From contig JAGWZL010000003.1 in NCBI GenBank assembly GCA_018968815.1, forward strand, positions 1-64,000: DNA of 64,000 nt. The letters are read 5' to 3'. Source of the DNA: Verrucomicrobiota bacterium (lineage in GTDB: Bacteria > Chlamydiota > Chlamydiia > Chlamydiales > SM23-39). Numbering within the stretch: the stretch's first letter is position 1; each line of letters begins with the position of its first letter. The position numbers and the translations under genes were made by a program. The notes under the pieces were generated by a model. It was not told the DNA's origin. It worked only from the letters and a program-made list of their open reading frames with translations, and did no database searches. Below are positions 59,112-64,000 of this stretch, in pieces.

Positions 59112-60157
59112 CCACGCAATTTTTGGTAGAACCCGAGCGCATTGAAAGTGAGCTGTTGAAACTTTGGGACAACTTGGCCAAAGAAAAGGTGAGAGCTTGC
59201 CTTTTCAATCTGATCGTATTCAATCAACTCTCTTCGCGCACCGATTACATCCGCAACATCGTCCAAAAAGTGTCAGAAAAATATCCGTGCAGAGTCCTCT
59301 TTATCTCCTCCGACCCAGGATCGGCGCACTCCTACCTGAAAACAGCTGTCTCGGTCGTGGGCGATGGAACGATCGCTTGCGATTATATCGATATCGGATA
59401 CTCTGGCAAAGAGGTGGAAAAAGTGCCCTTTTTGCTTCTACCCCACATCATCCCCGATCTCCCCACATCGCTTCTTTGGAGCGAAGATCCAAGTGTTGAA
59501 CACCCCCTTTTTCAGCCTCTGATCAAATTGACGAATCGGATCATCTTTGACTCTGAATCAGCGGATAGTCTCTTAGCCTTTGCACAGAAAAATTTGGCGC
59601 TGCATCAAGCCGGCATCCATACGGCCGATCTCAATTGGGCTCGCACGGAAGGTTGGCGCGATTTGATCGGCTCTTTATTCCACTCAGGAGAAAGGCTCGA
59701 GGAGCTCCAGGACGTGCGTCTCACTTATAACGCCAAAACCACAGAATCGTTTTGCCATTTAAAAGTGCAGTCAATGTATCTCCTCGCATGGCTTGCCTCC
59801 CGATTGAAATGGACCTTCAAAAAAGCGACCCAAGATCTCCATTTTATCTTCGACAAACAAAGGGCCGAAATTCAGAAAACAGAATGGGAAAAATTGGGGC
59901 CTGGAACTGTCATTTCTGTCGATCTCGCAACACGCGATAATCACTTATACAATTGCGCCAGACTCCCCAATCAATACCACCATGTCGCCATCCAAATCTC
60001 CTCCCCCGAAAAATGCGAGCTGCCCTACGGCTATGTCCTCGGAAAAACCGCGACAGGACAATCTTTAGTCAAAGAAATTATTACTCAAGGAACCAGCCAG
60101 CACTACCTGGAGATGCTCAAAAAAATTCTTGAACTGGATCGGGATCAACTATGCTAA
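59108..60157 (+). CDS. opcA: OpcA-like glucose-6-phosphate dehydrogenase assembly protein
   Basis: A 349-residue protein between zwf and pgl. Members of the OpcA family in cyanobacteria and actinobacteria activate or assemble Zwf. Features visible are ACLFNLIVFNQLSSRTDYIR and YPCRVLFISSDPGS at the N-terminus, LPHIIPDLPTSLLWSEDPS in the middle, and LRLTYNAKTTESFCHLKVQS-type beta-strands further on. The family identity rests mainly on these and the location. The start ATG at 59108 lies in an ATGA overlap with the zwf stop. Six bases at its end overlap the pgl gene. Confidence 0.8.
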   Translation: MTTQFLVEPERIESELLKLWDNLAKEKVRACLFNLIVFNQLSSRTDYIRNIVQKVSEKYPCRVLFISSDPGSAHSYLKTAVSVVGDGTIACDYIDIGYSGKEVEKVPFLLLPHIIPDLPTSLLWSEDPSVEHPLFQPLIKLTNRIIFDSESADSLLAFAQKNLALHQAGIHTADLNWARTEGWRDLIGSLFHSGERLEELQDVRLTYNAKTTESFCHLKVQSMYLLAWLASRLKWTFKKATQDLHFIFDKQRAEIQKTEWEKLGPGTVISVDLATRDNHLYNCARLPNQYHHVAIQISSPEKCELPYGYVLGKTATGQSLVKEIITQGTSQHYLEMLKKILELDRDQLC

Positions 60158-60873
60158 AATCATGGGATGCAAGACGCGATTATATCATTCCCGGCAATGT
60201 CAAAGAAACCATTGAATTTGCAACCCAACATTGGATCCACTCCGCCGAAAGGGCCATCCAAAAACGGGGACGCTTCGCCGTCGCCCTTTCAGGGGGTTCT
60301 ACCCCCAAGGCCATCTATGAGAGGCTTTCTACCCAAAAGCTCGATTGGAGCAAAATATGGCTCTTCTGGAGCGATGAACGGGCCGTCCCCCCCGATCACC
60401 CCGATAGCAACTACAGAATGGCTATGGAATTTTTTAAAAGAGTTCCTATCCCCCCCTCACAAATTTTTCGAATGATCGCCGAATCGGAGATTGAAAAAAA
60501 TGCTTTGAATTACGAAGAAACAATTCGACACGTACTCAAAAATCAACTGTTCGATCTGGTCATGCTCGGAATCGGAGAAGATGGACATACCGCCTCTCTC
60601 TTTCCAAACACCCCAGGATTAGAAGTAAATAATCGACTTGTTATAGCAAATAAAATTGAAGAAAAAAAAGCCTGGAGAATGACCCTCACATTCTCTTGTA
60701 TCAATCAAAGTTTTCATTCTACCCTCTACTGCATCGGCCCATCTAAGCAGATAATTGTGCCTAAAGTACTTAACGCAGCCATTATTTCGGACTTCCCCGC
60801 CAGCCGAATCGGCACCGCAGAAAATAAAGCCCTTTGGATTCTCGATACCGACGCCGCAAAGAACTTAAACTAA
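60151..60873 (+). CDS. pgl: 6-phosphogluconolactonase
   Basis: Hydrolyses 6-phosphogluconolactone after Zwf. The NagB/RpiA-like fold is seen in RFAVALSGGSTPKAIYERL, the region WLFWSDERAVPPDHPDSNYR and the motif LVMLGIGEDGHTASLFPNT. The length of 240 residues is usual for DevB-type Pgl. It is the last gene of the pyrG operon. The sequence after it becomes AT-rich and carries the promoter area of the orphan gene at 60959. Confidence 0.95.
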   Translation: MLKSWDARRDYIIPGNVKETIEFATQHWIHSAERAIQKRGRFAVALSGGSTPKAIYERLSTQKLDWSKIWLFWSDERAVPPDHPDSNYRMAMEFFKRVPIPPSQIFRMIAESEIEKNALNYEETIRHVLKNQLFDLVMLGIGEDGHTASLFPNTPGLEVNNRLVIANKIEEKKAWRMTLTFSCINQSFHSTLYCIGPSKQIIVPKVLNAAIISDFPASRIGTAENKALWILDTDAAKNLN

Positions 60874-60958
60874 TTAATTCTCGTTTACTTTAAACAAGTA
60901 TACATATTATAATTAATGTCGTTATTTACAATAATATATTATAAAAAAGGTGTAATTT

Positions 60959-61603
60959 ATGAACGTTATTAATCAAGAACCCAGAGAAGGCCGTGGTCAC
61001 TCGATACTTACAACAGTAGGACAATCGGATACGCGGATGCTTACCATGAACTTCAAGATAACACAAACAGTGTTCAACGAACCACTAACAGCTACGAATA
61101 CAGTATTGCGTGCGGCTCAAAAAACAGCTTATACTGTAGCTGCTGTATTTACGGCATTGGCTGAAACACTCCTCAACGTGTTCGCAGGACTCGCAAATCT
61201 TGTGGTCGTGCCAGCTCTCCTCGCCGCAAGAAAATTGAACAAAGAAGTCGCAGAACAAGCAGCGCAGACGAAGGAAGAACCAGTCGAAGGTGTTGTTATG
61301 GAGTGCGAACCAAAGGATGTAGCACCCGTTGAGACGCCAGCTACTTCAGTTGAAAAGGAGATGCCGGCTACTACTCCCGCTCGAGTGCGCCATTCTCCTA
61401 GCAAACTCAGAAGAATCGCATCGGGCACAGCCCGCTTAGTGGCAAGCCATCCTGTGAAAACAGCGGCTCTTGTCGCTTCAGTCGCAGCTGGATACTACTT
61501 AGGAGTGGACGGCATTAAAAATGGGATTAACGATGGAATGACAGTACTCTCCACTATCGTTGATATCTGCCAAAATGGAGTCCGAATCCACGGGTTCTTC
61601 TAA
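60959..61603 (+). CDS. Orphan 214-residue membrane protein, inclusion-membrane or effector candidate
   Basis: Not recognised. A polar N-terminus of about 55 residues, then a hydrophobic bilobed region (AVFTALAETLLNVFAGLANL, VVVPALLAARKL). A long acidic Pro/Glu/Thr linker follows (VAPVETPATSVEKEMPATTP). Near the C-terminus is a basic segment (RVRHSPSKLRRIASG) and a weaker hydrophobic stretch (KTAALVASVAAGYYLGV). No signal peptide. This is the layout of several secreted chlamydial membrane proteins, but no homologue is recalled. AAAAAGG precedes the ATG, and a strong terminator follows. Confidence 0.6.
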   Translation: MNVINQEPREGRGHSILTTVGQSDTRMLTMNFKITQTVFNEPLTATNTVLRAAQKTAYTVAAVFTALAETLLNVFAGLANLVVVPALLAARKLNKEVAEQAAQTKEEPVEGVVMECEPKDVAPVETPATSVEKEMPATTPARVRHSPSKLRRIASGTARLVASHPVKTAALVASVAAGYYLGVDGIKNGINDGMTVLSTIVDICQNGVRIHGFF

Positions 61604-61650
61604 CCCTCCCTCACGGACGTTACTGAACTCTCATCTAAAGAGTTCTTCAC

Positions 61651-61676
61651 AAAAGGCCCCTTTCGGGGCCTTTTTT
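61651..61676 (+). terminator. Rho-independent terminator
   Basis: AAAAGGCCCC / GGGGCCTTTT with a TTTC loop and a run of T residues (61671-61676). It is the strongest terminator visible in the window. A second dyad, GAACTC / GAGTTC, lies just before it at 61625-61645. Confidence 0.85.
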
Positions 61677-61716
61677 ATTGCCCTTTTCCGTGCTGAAAGA
61701 CTACAATGCCTCCATT

Positions 61717-61971
61717 ATGTCTTGGATCCCACGCATTGAAATGGATATGAGTATTTCCAGAACCATTCTGGAAAGCAAATTTGACAACCCCTTCATGCAA
61801 AGCGCTCAAAAGATCGCTATCTATGCCGTGATCCCCTTCACCCTCATCGCAATGTTTGAAGCCATTGTAAAAAATTTCTTGTGCATCAACCTCGCCAACT
61901 GCGCAATCACCCTATTAAACATCAGTCATAACCTGTATCAAACTCTATGCAGAAGCCTAAGTACGTTCTAG
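61717..61971 (+). CDS. Possible small membrane protein overlapping tsaD
   Basis: An 84-residue frame (MSWIPRIEMDMSISRTILES, then IAIYAVIPFTLIAMFEAIVK and CINLANCAITLLNI) with two hydrophobic stretches. It lies between the terminator at 61651 and tsaD, overlapping tsaD by 25 bp. There is no strong ribosome site. It could be a real coupled small protein or chance coding in the tsaD leader. Confidence 0.4.
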   Translation: MSWIPRIEMDMSISRTILESKFDNPFMQSAQKIAIYAVIPFTLIAMFEAIVKNFLCINLANCAITLLNISHNLYQTLCRSLSTF

Positions 61972-62936
61972 GAATTGAGAGCACCTGCGATGAGACAGGA
62001 GCGGCTGTCGTCCAAAATGGCAAAATCATTTTGTCGAATATCATCGCCTCATCAGCCGATATCCATCGAAAATATGGGGGCGTCTTCCCAGAACTTGCCT
62101 GCCGCAGACATATCGAAGCCATCATCCCCGTTGTCGATGAAGCGCTCCAGACGGCGGGTGTCAGCCCCGATCAGATCGATCTCATCGCGGTCGCCAAGGG
62201 GCCAGGCCTGATCGGCGCTCTCCTCATCGGAATGAACGCAGCGAAGGGACTGTCCATCGCTTGGAAAAAACCGCTCATCGGCGTCAACCACGTCGAAGCT
62301 CATCTCTATGCCAGCATGATGGATGTGGAGAGAGTCCCCCTCCCCGCCTTGGGCCTCGTCCTCTCAGGCGGACACACCCTCATGCTGAAAATTCTAGAGA
62401 TAGGCGCCTACGAACCCATCGGCACAACAGTCGACGACGCCATCGGAGAAGCCTTCGATAAAGTCGGCAATCTGTTAGGCCTCCCTTATCCAGGAGGCCC
62501 AGAAGTGGAAAAATTGGCCCGGCTCGGCAATCCAAAAGCCTTTCCATTGAGCGCTGGCAAAGTCAAACGCTCCCCTCTCAACTTCTCCTTTAGCGGCCTG
62601 AAAACAGCCGTTCTCTACGCCATGAAAGGCAATGTCGATAAGGCAGGCATCGCTGCCTCCTTCCAAGAAACCGCCCTGCGCGATGTAGCTCATAAAGCCC
62701 TGCTCGCAAGTCAAACATTTGATTGTCAATCCATCATTCTAGGCGGCGGCGTCACCGCTAATCAAAGACTCAAAGAAATCATGAAAGAGACTTTTCCTCA
62801 CCTCCCCATTTTCTGGCCGCCAGGCACCCTCTCTTTAGATAATGCCGCCATGATCGCAGGACTCGGAGCCCACAAATTCACGGGCCTTAGCGATCCGCTC
62901 GACTTGGAAGCCAAAACACGCATTCTGATTGTATAA
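61947..62936 (+). CDS. tsaD: tRNA N6-adenosine threonylcarbamoyltransferase
   Basis: Transfers the threonylcarbamoyl group from TsaC product to A37 of tRNA. The ASKHA fold is clear: YVLGIESTCDETGAAVVQNG (ATP site), PELACRRHIEAIIPV with the metal-binding His pair, and GVNHVEAHLYASMMD carrying the H-x-x-x-H signature. A later segment is SLLSGGHT-like (LVLSGGHTLMLKI) and DDAIGEAFDKVGNLLG. The length of 329 residues is normal. The partner tsaC is at 5911, while tsaB and tsaE are not in the window. Confidence 0.96.
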   Translation: MQKPKYVLGIESTCDETGAAVVQNGKIILSNIIASSADIHRKYGGVFPELACRRHIEAIIPVVDEALQTAGVSPDQIDLIAVAKGPGLIGALLIGMNAAKGLSIAWKKPLIGVNHVEAHLYASMMDVERVPLPALGLVLSGGHTLMLKILEIGAYEPIGTTVDDAIGEAFDKVGNLLGLPYPGGPEVEKLARLGNPKAFPLSAGKVKRSPLNFSFSGLKTAVLYAMKGNVDKAGIAASFQETALRDVAHKALLASQTFDCQSIILGGGVTANQRLKEIMKETFPHLPIFWPPGTLSLDNAAMIAGLGAHKFTGLSDPLDLEAKTRILIV

Positions 62937-62981
62937 AATAGGTTTGTTCGAGTACCATGGACGTCAAAATGAGGTTCGAAC

Positions 62982-63143
62982 ATGGCAAAAAAAGGCGCAA
63001 GAGAAAGTATCAAATTGAAGAGCACCGAATCCAATGAATGCTATTGGACTGTCAAAAATAAGAGAAATACAACAGAGCGCATCGAGTTGAGAAAATACGA
63101 TTCGTCATTGCGCAAACATGTGACCTTCAAAGAAGCAAAATAA
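62982..63143 (+). CDS. rpmG: 50S ribosomal protein L33
   Basis: A 53-residue basic protein ([20 protein letters not shown], then [20 protein letters not shown] and [11 protein letters not shown]) with the L33 core T-x-K-N-[KR]-R-x-T-x-x-R-[IL]-E-L-[RK]-K-[YF]-[DC]. The first CxxC found in zinc-type L33 is absent, so this is the Zn-independent form. Chlamydial L33 has the same length. The next gene follows by 6 bp, as in Chlamydia. Confidence 0.93.
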   Translation: MAKKGARESIKLKSTESNECYWTVKNKRNTTERIELRKYDSSLRKHVTFKEAK

Positions 63144-63149
63144 AAAACT

Positions 63150-64000
63150 TTGTTTGAGCTATCTGTTGCTTTCAAATATTTAGTGCCGAGGAAGAAATCT
63201 CTCTCTACGGCACTGATTTCTTTAATGTCAGTATTAGTGATCTCCTTGGTCGTCTGGCTCGTCGTGGTCTTTTTATCCGTCACGACAGGAATTGAGAAGA
63301 ACTGGCTGAAAAAACTGACCACGCTGCACGCCCCCATCCGCATCTGTCCGACCGATCTCTATTACAAATCTTACTATTATCAGGTCGATGCGTTGGCCGC
63401 AGCATCGCAATACACTTTGAAGACCATTGGCGAAAAGGCAGAGAGCTTGAATGCCGACCCCTATTCGGCCGAGGTGGACGCAGAACTCCCTGCCAGCCTG
63501 GCGGGACCGGAGCGAGTGGATCTCGTGAAAACGGTCTTCCATGAATTAGACGCTTTGGGCCTCCCTTTCCAAGATTATGAAATTGGCGGCGCGCTCCTCA
63601 AAATCCATCGAGGATCGGGATCGGTCGTCTCGCAGATGTCCTATTTGCTCTCCTATCCAGAGAACAACCCCTCTTTCCCCTCTTTGATTGTGGAACAAAA
63701 ACAGGTGCGCGGGGACAATGTGCCGGTCTTGTTGCCCAAAAACTACAAGGAAAGCGGGATCCGCGTGGGAGATGTGGGCACTTTGAGCTATGCGGCGATC
63801 GGCTCTTTGTCTGCGCAAGAGCAAAAAATTGCGATCCAAGTCAGCGGGTTTTACGATCCGGGTCTTGTTTCCATCGGGAATAAGTGCATCATCGTCCCCA
63901 AAGAGGTGACCCGCTTGATCCATGCATCGACCCAAACATTTTCTCCCGATGGCACCCCAACCAATGGGATCTTCGTTTGGTTCGACGATCTAGACTCAGC
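63150..64000 (+). CDS. Lipoprotein-releasing ABC transporter permease (LolC/LolE-like), partial
   Basis: The first ~283 residues of an FtsX-type permease that runs off the window edge. The N-terminus (FELSVAFKYLVPRKKSLSTA) is typical of LolC/LolE. A first membrane helix (LISLMSVLVISLVVWLVVVF) follows. The periplasmic domain starts LSVTTGIEKNWLKKLTTLHA and has PTDLYYKSYYYQVDAL. LolCDE moves lipoproteins from the inner to the outer membrane. No ATG is near the start. TTG at 63150 is the best candidate, 6 bp after the rpmG stop. The lolD ATPase would be expected downstream. Confidence 0.85.
   Translation, partial: MFELSVAFKYLVPRKKSLSTALISLMSVLVISLVVWLVVVFLSVTTGIEKNWLKKLTTLHAPIRICPTDLYYKSYYYQVDALAAASQYTLKTIGEKAESLNADPYSAEVDAELPASLAGPERVDLVKTVFHELDALGLPFQDYEIGGALLKIHRGSGSVVSQMSYLLSYPENNPSFPSLIVEQKQVRGDNVPVLLPKNYKESGIRVGDVGTLSYAAIGSLSAQEQKIAIQVSGFYDPGLVSIGNKCIIVPKEVTRLIHASTQTFSPDGTPTNGIFVWFDDLDS

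Noticed and set aside
61678..61716. Longer N-terminus of the small membrane frame before tsaD
   Set aside because: It would begin within the T-run of the strong terminator at 61651-61676.
62941..62981. GGTTCGAAC sequence considered as a tRNA T-arm
   Set aside because: No acceptor, D or anticodon stem around it. It is part of the short rpmG leader.

Overview
The window looks like chromosome of an environmental (Parachlamydia-type) member of the Chlamydiae, an obligate intracellular parasite of amoebae or other eukaryotes. Seen in the sequence: an NTT-family ATP/ADP translocase, a TyrP-type aromatic amino acid permease, the gene order pyrG-yqgF-zwf-(opcA)-pgl, leuS next to waaA, and rpmG followed by a LolC/E-type permease. 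All of these are familiar chlamydial arrangements. Added to them are several eukaryote-like domains: SET x2, SH2-like, U-box/RING-like and a ubiquitin-specific protease. The genus cannot be fixed from sequence reading alone.

Layout. 0-10 kb: rarA, a tiny Lys/Arg-rich basic protein, a nitroreductase/amino acid permease pair, an SH2-like protein, two small membrane proteins, the t6A enzyme TsaC, an RDD protein and a PatZ-like acetyltransferase. 10-17 kb: a dicarboxylate transporter, a Tyr/His-rich secreted protein and a SulP permease. These are followed by an island bounded by a ~308-bp, ~97% identical, GC-rich inverted repeat that encloses a U-box/TPR effector candidate and an orphan small protein. 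17-29 kb: adenylate kinase with a signal peptide, OsmC, a SET-SET-outer membrane protein-rlmB operon, tyrP, a beta-propeller membrane protein, an exported carbonic anhydrase and a BamE-like protein. 29-32 kb: a type III polyketide synthase, membrane partner, methyltransferase and thiol peroxidase, read as one unit. 32-40 kb: malic enzyme, NTT translocase, an NTT-like/MFS transporter, a SAMHD1-like HD protein, GMP reductase and a glycosyltransferase. 39.8-42.3 kb: an accessory stretch with a MITE-like element, an orphan protein, a DUF2442 protein, a HicAB-like toxin-antitoxin pair and two tRNA-Met genes, the 3' end of one being duplicated nearby. 42-55 kb: a GT32 glycosyltransferase, waaA (carrying a palindromic element inside its reading frame), leuS, a lipase-like protein, a methyltransferase/metallo-hydrolase pair, a MATE pump, a USP-type deubiquitinase candidate and PPi-type phosphofructokinase. 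55-64 kb: CTP synthase and oxidative pentose phosphate operon, membrane orphans, tsaD, rpmG and the start of lolC/E.

How it fits together. Host interface: SH2-like, U-box and USP proteins would read or write phosphotyrosine and ubiquitin signals, SET proteins would methylate proteins, and five short orphan proteins (15933, 23372, 40265, 54937, 60959) look like secreted or inclusion-membrane candidates. Nutrition: NTT, TyrP, APC, DASS and SulP import host metabolites. Central metabolism: PPi-PFK, malic enzyme and G6PDH/6PGL/OpcA. Envelope: waaA, GT2, GT32, the outer membrane protein and lolC/E. Repeats are unusually varied for 64 kb: a large inverted repeat, two palindromic families, a MITE-like element, a 45-bp tandem array and an att-like tRNA duplication. 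No CRISPR array, rRNA or intact transposase was seen.
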